Shown here piece by piece: positions 17,283 to 25,616 of a stretch of 64,000 bases of DNA; position 1 is the stretch's first letter; each line of letters begins with the position of its first letter. Source of the DNA: JAFLCL01 sp039809495 (GTDB lineage Bacteria; Myxococcota_A; Polyangia; Polyangiales; Sandaracinaceae); assembly GCA_039809495.1 (NCBI GenBank), contig JBDHVC010000005.1, positions 82,511-146,510 on the forward strand, written 5' to 3'. A program made the position numbers and the translations under genes. The notes below the pieces were generated by a model. That model was given only the letters and a program-made list of their open reading frames with translations. It was not told the DNA's origin and ran no database searches.

Positions 17283-19313
17283 ATGACGCGGTCGTGGCGA
17301 TGGATCCCGGCGACGCTCGCGAGCTTGATCATCGCGCTCGGGCTCGGGTCGTGTGACGAGCCCGACGCGCCCGGCCCCACGCCCTCGATGCGCTTCGAGC
17401 TCGCGGGCGTGCCCTTCGCGGCCCCCTTCCCGAGCGAGCACCTGCGCCGCGACGACGGATCGATCGATCTCTCGGCGTACCGGCGCGAGCGCCCGACCAT
17501 CGTGCGACAGGTCTTCGACGCGCTCACGCCGATGCGAGGCTTCGGGACGACGAGCGGCGTCGAGCTCGCCTTCGAGGACGCGATCGACAGGGCGGATCTG
17601 CCCACGGGCGTGGTCCAGAGCGACGACGCGCTCGTCCAGCTCGTCGTCGTCGATCCGCGCGACCCATCGCGGCTCGGCGAGCGCGCGCCGATCCGCCTCT
17701 TCTTCCAAGAGGACGGAGGGCCCTTCGGCGGGACGAACGTCCTCACCGCGCTCCCGGTCCAAGGGATCCCGCTCCGCGCCGAGACGCTCTACGCCCTCGT
17801 CGTCCTGCGCGGGATCCGAACGACGAGCGGCGCGCTCTTCGGGCGCGCTCCCGCCCTCGACGCGCTCGAGCGCCACGCGCGCCCCGACGGGCTCGGCGAC
17901 GACGCCTGGCTCGCGTACCAGAGCGCCTACGAAGCGCTCGGCTCGGTCGGGATCGAGGCCCGCGCGGTGATCGGCATGGCCGTCTTTCGGACGCAGGATC
18001 CCGTCGCCGGGATGCGCCGCGCCGTCGAGACGACCGATCGCGCCCTCGACCCGAGCGGGCCCTTCGAGCCGGCCGAGGTCTTCGACGACTACTGCGTCTT
18101 TCGCACGACGATCGCGATGCCCGTCTACCAAGAGGGCGAGCCGCCGTACGCGAGCGCGGGCGGCGAGTGGCGCTGGGGTGAGCGCGGGCTCGAGCTCGAT
18201 CACGAGGAGCAGGCGAACCTCGTCGTCACGCTGCCGCGGCGCCCCATGCCGGCGAGCGGGTTCCCGCTGACGGTGCTCATCCGCACCGGCGCCGGGGGCG
18301 ATCGACCGCTCGTCGACCGCGGTCGCCACGCCGTCGCGCACGGGGAGGCCATCGAGCCCGGGACGGGGCCCGCGCGGGACTTCGCGCGGGTCGGGTGGGC
18401 GGGGCTCTCCGTCGATGGGCCGCACGGGGGCCTGCGCAACGTGACGGGCGGCGACGAACAGTTCCTCGTCTTCAACATCCAGAACCCCACCGCGCTCCGC
18501 GACAACCTGCGACAGTCGGCGCTCGAGCTCGTGCTCCTCGCGCGCTCGCTCGATCGCTTCCGCGTCGACGCGACGAGCTGCCCGGGCCTCGAGGCGAGCG
18601 AGGTCCGCTTCGACGCCTCGCGCGTCGCCTTGCTCGGGCACTCGATGGGCGCGAGCATCGCGCCGCTCGCGGCCGCGTTCGAGCCGATCTACCGGGGGCT
18701 CATCCTCTCGGGCGCCGGGGCGAGCTGGATCGAGAACATCCTCCACAAGGAGAGCCCGATCGCGACGCGGCCGCTCGCCGAGTCGCTGCTCGGCTACGGC
18801 CGGAGCGGGACGACCTTGACCGACGCGGATCCCATCCTGAACCGGCTCCAGTGGGCGGGTGAAGAGGCCGACGCGGCCGTCTACGCCGCGCTCCTCGGGC
18901 GCGACGCCGCCCCCGGCGACGCGCGCCATGTCCTCATGTTCCAGGGCATCGTCGACACCTACATCCCGCCTCAGGTCGCGAACGCGCTCACGATCGCGCT
19001 CGGCATCGACGTCGCGGGGGACGTCATCGATCGGAGCGCGCCGCGGCTCACGGGGATCGAGTCGGTGCTCGACGTGCTCCCGCTGAGCGGCCGAGCCGAC
19101 ATCCCCTACCCGGCGCACGCGAACCTCGCGCTGCCCCTCCAGCGCGTGACGGCGATCCTCGCCCAGCACCCCGGCGACGACGTCGAGGACGGGCACGAGG
19201 TGATGTGGCAGACCGAGCCACCGCGGGCGCAGATCCGCTGCTTCCTCGAGTCGTTCGACGACGACGCGCCCACCGTCGAGGCCCCGAGCCTGGCCGCCGC
19301 CCTGTGCCCTTGA
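17283..19313 (+). CDS. large lipoprotein with alpha/beta-hydrolase domain
   Basis: 676 residues. Signal peptide and lipobox LGLGSC with Cys24, so probably surface- or envelope-anchored. An N-terminal beta-rich region (FPSEHLRRDDGSIDLSAYRR; FELAFED-type strands) precedes an alpha/beta-hydrolase domain with nucleophile elbow GHSMG (Ser454). Architecture and length parallel the lipoprotein at 55634. Likely an esterase or lipase of the envelope; substrate unknown. Stands alone between argG and rpmH. Confidence 0.75.
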   Translation: MTRSWRWIPATLASLIIALGLGSCDEPDAPGPTPSMRFELAGVPFAAPFPSEHLRRDDGSIDLSAYRRERPTIVRQVFDALTPMRGFGTTSGVELAFEDAIDRADLPTGVVQSDDALVQLVVVDPRDPSRLGERAPIRLFFQEDGGPFGGTNVLTALPVQGIPLRAETLYALVVLRGIRTTSGALFGRAPALDALERHARPDGLGDDAWLAYQSAYEALGSVGIEARAVIGMAVFRTQDPVAGMRRAVETTDRALDPSGPFEPAEVFDDYCVFRTTIAMPVYQEGEPPYASAGGEWRWGERGLELDHEEQANLVVTLPRRPMPASGFPLTVLIRTGAGGDRPLVDRGRHAVAHGEAIEPGTGPARDFARVGWAGLSVDGPHGGLRNVTGGDEQFLVFNIQNPTALRDNLRQSALELVLLARSLDRFRVDATSCPGLEASEVRFDASRVALLGHSMGASIAPLAAAFEPIYRGLILSGAGASWIENILHKESPIATRPLAESLLGYGRSGTTLTDADPILNRLQWAGEEADAAVYAALLGRDAAPGDARHVLMFQGIVDTYIPPQVANALTIALGIDVAGDVIDRSAPRLTGIESVLDVLPLSGRADIPYPAHANLALPLQRVTAILAQHPGDDVEDGHEVMWQTEPPRAQIRCFLESFDDDAPTVEAPSLAAALCP

Positions 19314-19325
19314 GAGGGATCGACC

Positions 19326-19354
19326 TTGACGCCGCGAAGAGCGCGTGCTTGATT
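19326..19354 (+). promoter_or_regulatory. candidate sigma-70-type promoter of rpmH
   Basis: TTGACG (19326-19331), 17-base spacer, TTGATT (19349-19354), about 50 bases before the rpmH GTG. The -35 is good, the -10 weak. It lies in the only gap upstream of the rpmH-rnpA run. Confidence 0.4.
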
Positions 19355-19406
19355 GCGCGCCCTTTCCGCAGTCTGCCCTCGCAGCTGCCGTCCTCGGAGG
19401 CTCCTC

Positions 19407-19556
19407 GTGAAGCGCACCTACCAACCCCACCGCACGCGCCGCATCCGCACGCACGGCTTTCGCGCGCGCATGGCGTCGGCCAACGGCCGCAAGGTCCTCT
19501 CTCGCCGTCGCGCGAAGGGGCGCCATCGCCTGGCGCCGACGACCTACAAGAAGTGA
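19407..19556 (+). CDS. rpmH: 50S ribosomal protein L34
   Basis: 49 residues, essentially all basic: KRTYQPHRTRRIRTHGFR...GRKVLSRRRAKGRHRL, the invariant L34 pattern. Starts at GTG 19407, preceded by CTCGGAGG as ribosome-binding site. First gene of the conserved rpmH-rnpA-yidD-yidC-jag run; unlike many bacteria, dnaA is not next to it here. Confidence 0.97.
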   Translation: MKRTYQPHRTRRIRTHGFRARMASANGRKVLSRRRAKGRHRLAPTTYKK

Positions 19557-19583
19557 TCCTCGCCGCTGCCTCGGCGTGAGCTC

Positions 19584-19616
19584 GGCCCGCGCGCGCAAGC
19601 GCCGCGGGCCTTTCTT
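19584..19616 (+). terminator. rho-independent terminator or attenuator between rpmH and rnpA
   Basis: GGCCCGCG (19584-19591) pairs perfectly with CGCGGGCC (19603-19610) and is followed by TTTCTT. The best intrinsic terminator in the window. Placed between rpmH and rnpA it would let L34 be made in excess over RNase P protein. Confidence 0.75.
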
Positions 19617-19659
19617 CGTTCGAGGCGGCGACCGATCCGCCTCGCGCCGCGTCCTCGCC

Positions 19660-20034
19660 ATGGTCGCTCGCCTCACCCTCCGCCCCCACGATCGGCTCAA
19701 GCGACGCGCCGACTACCTCCGCGCGCAGGCGAGCGGGCGCAAGCACCACACGCGGCACTTCCTCATCGTGGTGCTCGCCCGCGAGCCCGGCGCGGGCGCC
19801 CGGATCGGCGTCACCGTGACGAAGAGGGTCGGCAACGCGGTCGCGCGAAATCGCGTGAAGCGGCTCGTCCGGGAGCTCTTCCGCCGCGAGCGGGAGCGCT
19901 TCCCGCCGGACGCGGACATCGTCTTCATCGCCAAGGACGGCGCCCCCGAATTGCGCTACGACGACCTCCTCGCCGAGGTCGCCGCCCGCTTCAGCCCCCC
20001 GAGCCGTCCGCGCCCTCGAGCGGAGCAGCCATGA
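19660..20034 (+). CDS. rnpA: ribonuclease P protein component
   Basis: 124 residues; protein subunit of RNase P, binds the catalytic RNA to mature tRNA 5' ends. LRPHDRLKRRADY and the RNR signature GNAVARNRVKRLVRELFRR are present. ATG 19660 gives the normal N-terminus. The stop overlaps the yidD ATG by 4 bases (ATGA), so the two are translationally coupled. Confidence 0.95.
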   Translation: MVARLTLRPHDRLKRRADYLRAQASGRKHHTRHFLIVVLAREPGAGARIGVTVTKRVGNAVARNRVKRLVRELFRRERERFPPDADIVFIAKDGAPELRYDDLLAEVAARFSPPSRPRPRAEQP

Positions 20035-20414
20035 TCGCGAAGCTCCTCGTCCTGCTCATCCGAGGCTACTGGTGGACGCTCTCGCCGCTCATCGGCCAGG
20101 TGTGCCGCTTCGAGCCGAGCTGCTCGCGCTACACCGCCATCGCGATCGAGCGCCACGGCGCGCTCCGCGGCTCCTGGCTCGGCTTCACGCGCGTCTGCAG
20201 GTGTCACCCCTTCCACGCGGGAGGCTACGATCCGCCGCCGCCGCGACGCGGGATGGAGGCGAGCGCGCGAGGCGGGCTCCCGCTCGCGCTCCCGGGGCTC
20301 TCGCTCGGCGAAGCGAGGGAAAATCACGAGGTGGGCGTGCATCCGCCCCGAGTTTCGGCCAATCTCGCGCCGCCCGATCGGGCCGAGCCCCGATCCCACC
20401 GCCAAGCTCCGTGA
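20031..20414 (+). CDS. yidD: membrane protein insertion efficiency factor YidD
   Basis: 127 residues. The core is unmistakable: YWWTLSPLIGQVCRFEPSCSRY, three conserved Cys, and CRCHPFHAGGYDP. It assists YidC-dependent membrane insertion. The usual protein is ~70-90 residues; about 50 extra residues after GGYDPPPP are low-complexity and unlike the family. Located between rnpA and yidC as in most bacteria. Confidence 0.93.
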   Translation: MIAKLLVLLIRGYWWTLSPLIGQVCRFEPSCSRYTAIAIERHGALRGSWLGFTRVCRCHPFHAGGYDPPPPRRGMEASARGGLPLALPGLSLGEARENHEVGVHPPRVSANLAPPDRAEPRSHRQAP

Positions 20415-20461
20415 CGCTCGGCTCGTCGCCGCGCGAGCCCCCCGATCGATCCAAGGACCGC

Positions 20462-22240
20462 ATGCCCGAGCCCCAGGGACAGCCCCCCGAGAATCGCTCG
20501 TCGCTCTCATCCATCCTCCTCATCGCGAGCGCGATGTTCGCGGTGTACTACGGCTTCACCCACTTCTTTCGGGAGACGCCGCCACCCGAGGAGCACCCCG
20601 AGAGCGCGAGCGCCGAGGGGCCACCGTCCGCAGCGGAGCAAGCGAGGATCGAGGAGCGCCGGCGCAGCAGAGCGGATCGCGGGCGCACGGGGACGATCCA
20701 CACCGATCACTTCGAGGCGACGATCGACAACCTCGGCGCGGGCATCGTCTCGCTCCGGCTCCTCGATCCGCGCTTCCGCAGCGAGCAGACGGGCGAGCAA
20801 GAGGAGCTGGTCACGACCGAGCTCGAGGACTACCGCCCGCTGCGCGTCTCGGTGCCGGGCGTCGAGATCCCGCCCGACGCCGTCTGGTCGCTCACCCAGG
20901 AGAGCGAGCGCTCCGTCGTGCTCTCGCTCGAGGCGGATCACCTGGAGATCCGCCGCCGCATCGCGGCGGGCGCGGGCCCCTATCAGCTCTGGCAGACGGT
21001 CGTGCTGCGCAACCACGACGCGCGCGCCCGCCGCCTGCGGCTCGAGGAGCACGCGTTCCACTACGTGACGCGGGCCCAGGAGCACGGCCCGCTGCCCTTC
21101 GGGCTCGGGGGGCGCTCGACCTTCATCGGGCAGGGGATCTGTCGGCACGACGGCGAGGTCGTCCGCAAGGCGCGCGCCGATCTCGCGACGGCGCACGGGT
21201 TCGGCGGCGCGATCGACTTCGTCGGCGTCGAGAACCAGTACTTCGCGCAGGTGCTCGCGCCCTCCGACGAGGCGGCCGAGCGCTGCGGGCTCTGGGCGCA
21301 AGATCGCTACCTCGGCACGGAGATCGACGGCACCCTCTTCGAGGCGCGCCTGCGCTACCCGGTCATCGAGATCCCGCCCGGCGGCGAGCACATGACCCGC
21401 ACGCTCGCCTTCTTCGGGCCCAAGGAGTGGGACGCGCTCCAGGTGGCCGGCCACTCGCTCCCGGAGGTCGTGAACCTCGGCACCTTCGCCGTCATCGCGC
21501 GGCAGTTCTCGCTCCTGCTCGCGTTCATCCAGCGCTACGTGGGCAACTGGGGCCTCGCGATCATCATCCTCACGATGCTGGTCCGGCTCGCGCTCTATCC
21601 GGTCATGGCGCGCCAGTTCCGCGCGTTCGCGCCGATGCGCAAGCTCAAGCCCGAGATGGACGCGATCAACGCGAAGTTCCCTGGCGACATGGAGAAGCGC
21701 CAGGCCGCGATCATGGAGCTCTACAAGAAGCACGGCATCAACCCGGCCGCGCAGATGCTCGGCTGCCTGCCGGTGCTGCTCCAGATGCCCGTCTTCTTCG
21801 CGCTCTACACGTCGCTCCAGACGAACATCGAACTCTACCACCAGCCCTTCTACCTCTGGTGGCACGACCTCTCCGCGCCCGATCCCTACTTCAGCCTGCC
21901 GATCGGGCTCGCCGCGCTGATGCACGTGCAGCAGCGGCTCACGCCGACGCAGATGGAGCCGACGCAGCAGCGCGTGATGCTCTGGATGATGCCCATCATG
22001 ATGGGCGTCTTCATGCTCTTTCTCCCGTCGGGGCTCTGCCTCTACATGTTGACGAACAGCTCGCTCAGCATCACGCAGCAGCGCTTCAACGAGTGGCGTT
22101 GGCAACGCGAAGAGGAAGAGAAGGCCGCTCGCGCGAGCGGCGCGACCGAGGGCAAGATCGACGACGCGCCATCCGCCGCGACGCGAGCGGAGAGCGCGCC
22201 AACCAAGAAGCCGAGCGTGAGGAGGCCGCCCCGTGGGTGA
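20462..22240 (+). CDS. yidC: membrane protein insertase YidC
   Basis: 592 residues, Gram-negative type: N-terminal membrane helix (SILLIASAMFAVYYGF), a large periplasmic P1 domain (about 60-360), then the conserved insertase core with GNWGLAIIILTMLVRLALYPV, the charged cytoplasmic helices with MRKLKPEMDAINAKF, and NPAAQMLGCLPVLLQMPVFFALY. The hydrophilic-groove Arg is in the LVRLALYP helix. The tail is basic, as usual. Overlaps the downstream KH/R3H gene by 8 bases. Confidence 0.96.
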   Translation: MPEPQGQPPENRSSLSSILLIASAMFAVYYGFTHFFRETPPPEEHPESASAEGPPSAAEQARIEERRRSRADRGRTGTIHTDHFEATIDNLGAGIVSLRLLDPRFRSEQTGEQEELVTTELEDYRPLRVSVPGVEIPPDAVWSLTQESERSVVLSLEADHLEIRRRIAAGAGPYQLWQTVVLRNHDARARRLRLEEHAFHYVTRAQEHGPLPFGLGGRSTFIGQGICRHDGEVVRKARADLATAHGFGGAIDFVGVENQYFAQVLAPSDEAAERCGLWAQDRYLGTEIDGTLFEARLRYPVIEIPPGGEHMTRTLAFFGPKEWDALQVAGHSLPEVVNLGTFAVIARQFSLLLAFIQRYVGNWGLAIIILTMLVRLALYPVMARQFRAFAPMRKLKPEMDAINAKFPGDMEKRQAAIMELYKKHGINPAAQMLGCLPVLLQMPVFFALYTSLQTNIELYHQPFYLWWHDLSAPDPYFSLPIGLAALMHVQQRLTPTQMEPTQQRVMLWMMPIMMGVFMLFLPSGLCLYMLTNSSLSITQQRFNEWRWQREEEEKAARASGATEGKIDDAPSAATRAESAPTKKPSVRRPPRG

Positions 22241-22862
22241 CGACCGCAAGCAGAACGAGATGGAGGGCGCCCTGCTCTTCGACGACGAAGACGAGGGCGG
22301 ACAGGGACGTGAGGACGTCGGCGAGCCGGGCGACGGACGCGCCGAGGAGGCGATGGAGTTCCTCTCCGGCGTACTCCGGCGGATGGGGCTCGACGCGCGC
22401 GTGACCGTCCGCGAGGACGCGGAGCGGGTCGTCCTCGACGTCTCCGGCGAGGACTCGGGGCGCGTCATCGGCAAGAAGGGGATGACCCTCGACGCGCTCC
22501 AATTCCTCGCGAACAAGGTCGTCAACCGCTTCCCCGAGCGGCGCCGCTACATCATCGTGGACTCCGGCGACTACCGGGAGCGGCACGATCAGGGCCTCGT
22601 CAACCTCGCCAAGCGCGAGGCCAAGCGCGCGATCGACACTGGCCGCGTCGTCACGCTCGAGCCCATGCCCGCGCGCGACCGTCGGCTCATCCACCTCTCG
22701 CTCGCGAAGCTCACCGGCGTCTCGACGCGATCGAACGGCGAGGGCCTCGCGCGACGCATCCAGATCATCCCGGCCCGACAGGGCTCGGGGGAAGGACAGG
22801 CCGAGCGTCGTGATCGAGGTCGCGGGCGGCGCTCGGGGCCGCGACGCGGCGACGACCACTGA
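22233..22862 (+). CDS. khpB: RNA-binding protein KhpB/Jag (KH + R3H domains)
   Basis: 209 residues. Acidic N-terminus, a KH domain with GKKGMTLDALQFLANKVVNR, then an R3H domain with the R-x3-H motif near RDRRLIHLSLAK, and an Arg/Gly-rich tail. In Gram-positive bacteria KhpB works with KhpA in cell-wall control; the role here is inferred from the family. The GTG start 22233 lies within the yidC end, so the genes are coupled. mnmE, gidA and parAB, common neighbours, do not follow. Confidence 0.92.
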   Translation: MGDDRKQNEMEGALLFDDEDEGGQGREDVGEPGDGRAEEAMEFLSGVLRRMGLDARVTVREDAERVVLDVSGEDSGRVIGKKGMTLDALQFLANKVVNRFPERRRYIIVDSGDYRERHDQGLVNLAKREAKRAIDTGRVVTLEPMPARDRRLIHLSLAKLTGVSTRSNGEGLARRIQIIPARQGSGEGQAERRDRGRGRRSGPRRGDDH

Positions 22863-22884
22863 GCCTCGATCCACGGAGAACGCA

Positions 22885-23199
22885 GTGAAGCACACCATCC
22901 AGACCGGTCTCGACTTCGCCCGCTCGAAGAAGGCGATCGACAAGGCGATGGAGGCCTACAAGGCCCGGTTCGCCGACTACAACCCTCGCTTCGATTGGAC
23001 GAGCGAGTCGAGCGGATCGTTCGGCTTCAAGGCGAAGGGCATCGCGCTCGGGGGCTCGATCGTCGTGCGCGAGCAGGCGGTCGACGTCGACATGGACGTC
23101 CCGTTCCTCTTCCGCGTCTTCCAGGGGCGCGCGATGGCCGTCATCGAGGAGCAGGTGAACCTCTGGGTCGACAAGGCGAAGAAGGGCGAGCTCGACTGA
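22885..23199 (+). CDS. polyhydroxyalkanoic-acid-system (PHA_gran_rgn-like) protein
   Basis: 104 residues from GTG 22885, with GGAGAA 6 bases upstream. The central FDWTSESSGSFGFKAKGIALGG and VDVDMDVPFLFRVFQGRAMAVIEEQV pattern fits the small PHA_gran_rgn family, named for proximity to polyhydroxyalkanoate granule genes. No PHA synthase or phasin is here, so the name does not imply that role. Follows the jag gene by 22 bases. Confidence 0.65.
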   Translation: MKHTIQTGLDFARSKKAIDKAMEAYKARFADYNPRFDWTSESSGSFGFKAKGIALGGSIVVREQAVDVDMDVPFLFRVFQGRAMAVIEEQVNLWVDKAKKGELD

Positions 23200-23287
23200 G
23201 CGCGCGCGTGGGATCGAGGCGCGCGCGGCGGCCCTCGATCGTCTTCGTGACGGGCCGCGCCCCAAAGACCCGAGAAGCGAGGCAAAG

Positions 23288-24166
23288 ATGATGTTCCGAG
23301 GAACCCTCCCCGCGCTCGTCACGCCGTTTCGAGGCGACGCGATCGACGAAGAGGCGCTGCGCCGCGTCGTCGAGCACGCGATCGAGGGCGGCGTCGACGG
23401 ACTCGTGCCGTGTGGCACGACGGGCGAGAGCGTCACGCTCAGCGAGGCGGAGCACCTGCGCGTCGTCCGCGTCGTCGTCGAGCAGGCTCGAGGCCGCGTC
23501 CCCGTCGTCGCGGGCGCGGGGACGGTGTCGACGCGCCACACGATCGAGCTCGCGAAGGGGTGCGAGCGCGCCGGGGCCGATGGAGTGCTCCTCGTCTGCC
23601 CCTACTACAACCGACCCACCCAGGAGGGGCTCGAGGCTCACTTCCGAGCCGTGGCGAAGGCCTGCTCGCTCCCCTCGATCCTCTACAACATCCCCGGCCG
23701 CACGGGCGTCGACCTGAGCCTCGAGACGCTCGCTCGCCTCGCCGACGTCCCCTCGATCGTCGCCGTGAAGGAGGCGACCGGCAACGTCGCTCGGAGCCAG
23801 GAGATCCTCGCGCGGCTCGGTGATCGCTTCACCGTCCTCTCCGGCGACGACGCGCTCACCCTCCCGATCCTCGCCGTCGGCGGCAAGGGCGTGATCAGCG
23901 TCACGGCCAACCTCTTCCCGCGCGAGACCTCGGAGATCGTCCGGCTCTTCGAGGCCGGAAAGCTCGCGGAGGCCCGCGCCCTCCACCTCCGGCTCCTCGG
24001 CGTCCACGCCTCGATGTTCATCGAGGCCAACCCCGGCCCGATCAAGGCGGCGATGGCCGCGCGCGGCCTCGTCGCGCGCGAGCTCCGCCTCCCCCTCGTC
24101 TGGCCGAAGCCCGAGACGTGCGAGCGGATCGAGCGCGCGATCGCGCAGGCCGGCCTCGCCGCGTGA
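23288..24166 (+). CDS. dapA: 4-hydroxy-tetrahydrodipicolinate synthase
   Basis: Condenses pyruvate with aspartate semialdehyde, first committed step to diaminopimelate and lysine. 292 residues, standard length. GTTGES substrate loop, Tyr in LYNIPGRTG, and the Schiff-base Lys in VAVKEATGN. AGGCAAAG precedes the ATG. dapB follows after 7 bases, forming a dapAB operon. Confidence 0.95.
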   Translation: MMFRGTLPALVTPFRGDAIDEEALRRVVEHAIEGGVDGLVPCGTTGESVTLSEAEHLRVVRVVVEQARGRVPVVAGAGTVSTRHTIELAKGCERAGADGVLLVCPYYNRPTQEGLEAHFRAVAKACSLPSILYNIPGRTGVDLSLETLARLADVPSIVAVKEATGNVARSQEILARLGDRFTVLSGDDALTLPILAVGGKGVISVTANLFPRETSEIVRLFEAGKLAEARALHLRLLGVHASMFIEANPGPIKAAMAARGLVARELRLPLVWPKPETCERIERAIAQAGLAA

Positions 24167-24173
24167 CGCGAGC

Positions 24174-24986
24174 ATGACGAGCGCACCGACGACGCGCGTC
24201 GCGATCCACGGCGCGGCGGGCCGGATGGGCCGAGCGCTCGTCCACGCCCTCTCGGACGCCGACGATCTCCGCCTCGTGGCCGCGCTCGGCCGCGTCGGAG
24301 GGAGCGGGATCGGGAGCGACGCGGGCCTGCTCGCGGGCGTCGGGGCGATCGGCGTCCTCGTCTCGAGCAGCGAGGGCGACGCGCTCCTCGCCGACGTACT
24401 CGTCGACTTCTCGAGGAGCGAGGCAACCGAGCGGATCGCCGCGAGGGCCGCGGACCAAGGGATCGCGCTCGTCGTCGGCACGACCGGGCTCGAGCCGAGC
24501 GCTCGCGCCGCGCTCGATCGAGCCGCGCGCGCCGTGCCCGTCGTGCTCGCGGCCAACACGAGCGTGGGCGTCGCGGTGCTCACCCACCTCGCGGCGCTCG
24601 CCACGCGGCTGCTCGGCCCGGGCTGGGACGCGGAGATCGTCGAGATGCACCACCGGCAGAAGGCCGACGCGCCGAGCGGGACGGCGCTCCGGCTCGCCGA
24701 CGCCGTGCTCGGGGAGCGCGGGCTCGATCGCGGCGCGCTCGTCACCGGCCGAAGCGGCCGCCCCGGCGCGCGATCGCGCGAGGAGGTCGGCGTGCTCGCG
24801 CTCCGCGGCGGCGACGTGATCGGAGACCACACGCTGATCCTCGCGGGCGCGGGTGAGCGCCTCGAACTCTCGCACAAGGCGACCGACCGCGCCCTCTTCG
24901 CGCGAGGAGCGCTGCGCGCCGCGCGCTGGGTACGGGCCCGCGCGGCGGGCCTCTACGAGATGGCCGACGTGCTCGGCCTGCGCTGA
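24174..24986 (+). CDS. dapB: 4-hydroxy-tetrahydrodipicolinate reductase
   Basis: NAD(P)H-dependent second enzyme after DapA. 270 residues. N-terminal Rossmann GAAGRMGRAL, VVGTTG, and the catalytic signature EMHHRQKADAPSGTAL with the His pair and Lys; GDVIGDHT near the C-terminus. Co-directional and 7 bases downstream of dapA; convergent with the next lipoprotein gene (22-base gap). Confidence 0.96.
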   Translation: MTSAPTTRVAIHGAAGRMGRALVHALSDADDLRLVAALGRVGGSGIGSDAGLLAGVGAIGVLVSSSEGDALLADVLVDFSRSEATERIAARAADQGIALVVGTTGLEPSARAALDRAARAVPVVLAANTSVGVAVLTHLAALATRLLGPGWDAEIVEMHHRQKADAPSGTALRLADAVLGERGLDRGALVTGRSGRPGARSREEVGVLALRGGDVIGDHTLILAGAGERLELSHKATDRALFARGALRAARWVRARAAGLYEMADVLGLR

Positions 24987-25008
24987 CCGATCCAGCCTCG
25001 CTCGGCCT

Positions 25009-25602
25009 TCAAGGGCGCCTCGGCGCGAGCGTGATCGCGCAGGATCCGCAGTCGATCGAGAACCCACTCTCGTACGCCTGCGGCGCGACGCTGCAGATGC
25101 GCCCCACCATCGCGTCGGCGAAGGAGAGATTTCCCTGGAACCCGCCCGACTCGTCGAGGGTGAAGGTCCCGACGAGGTCCTCGCGCAGGTCGGACGAGGT
25201 GACGTACGCGCAGCGCGCGACGTCGTCGCGCACGAAGAACATGACGCTCGCGCGCGACTCGCAGCCCGGCGACGTGTCGACGACCCCGTACTCGGGGAGG
25301 AGCGCCGGGCACCCATCGGTCGCGTCCGGGGCCGCCCACGCGTCGATGGGTGCGGCCGCGTCCGTCGGCGCCGCCCCATCGGTCGAGGTCCCGCCGTCGC
25401 GTGTCGCCGTCGAGGCGTCGCGCTCCTCACCGCCGCGTGTGACGCATCGATGCTCCGCGTTGCAGCGCAGGCCGAGCGCGCAGTCGGAGTCGAGCGCGCA
25501 CTCGGCGCCGTCGCAGCCGGCGAGCCCGAGGAGGCAGGCGAACGTCGCGAGGAGCGCGAGCGCTCGGGGGGACGACGAGGGGCGAAGCAGGGAGGACGGC
25601 AT
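25009..25602 (-). CDS. cysteine-containing lipoprotein
   Basis: 197 residues from ATG 25602. Lipobox LGLAGC, lipidated Cys30, then a short Cys-rich motif CALDSDCALGLRC (four Cys in ~25 residues) common in myxobacterial surface lipoproteins, a Thr/Asp/Ala-rich linker and a C-terminal domain with CPALLPEYGVVDTSPGCES and FSIDCGSCAITL. Probably envelope-anchored; function unknown. TAGAAT 8 bases upstream is a near-consensus -10. Confidence 0.65.
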   Translation of the reverse strand: MPSSLLRPSSSPRALALLATFACLLGLAGCDGAECALDSDCALGLRCNAEHRCVTRGGEERDASTATRDGGTSTDGAAPTDAAAPIDAWAAPDATDGCPALLPEYGVVDTSPGCESRASVMFFVRDDVARCAYVTSSDLREDLVGTFTLDESGGFQGNLSFADAMVGRICSVAPQAYESGFSIDCGSCAITLAPRRP

Positions 25603-25610
25603 CGACCGCG

Positions 25611-25616
25611 ATTCTA
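25611..25616 (-). promoter_or_regulatory. candidate -10 hexamer 8 bases before the lipoprotein start
   Basis: TAGAAT (5 of 6 to consensus) read on the minus strand; 8 bases before ATG 25602. Only 9 bases separate this gene's start from the upstream DUF1015 stop, so an own promoter at that point is notable. Confidence 0.4.

Noticed and set aside
19314..19660. Chromosome origin next to rpmH
   Set aside because: No dnaA gene, no DnaA-box cluster and no AT-rich stretch are visible around the rpmH-rnpA genes.
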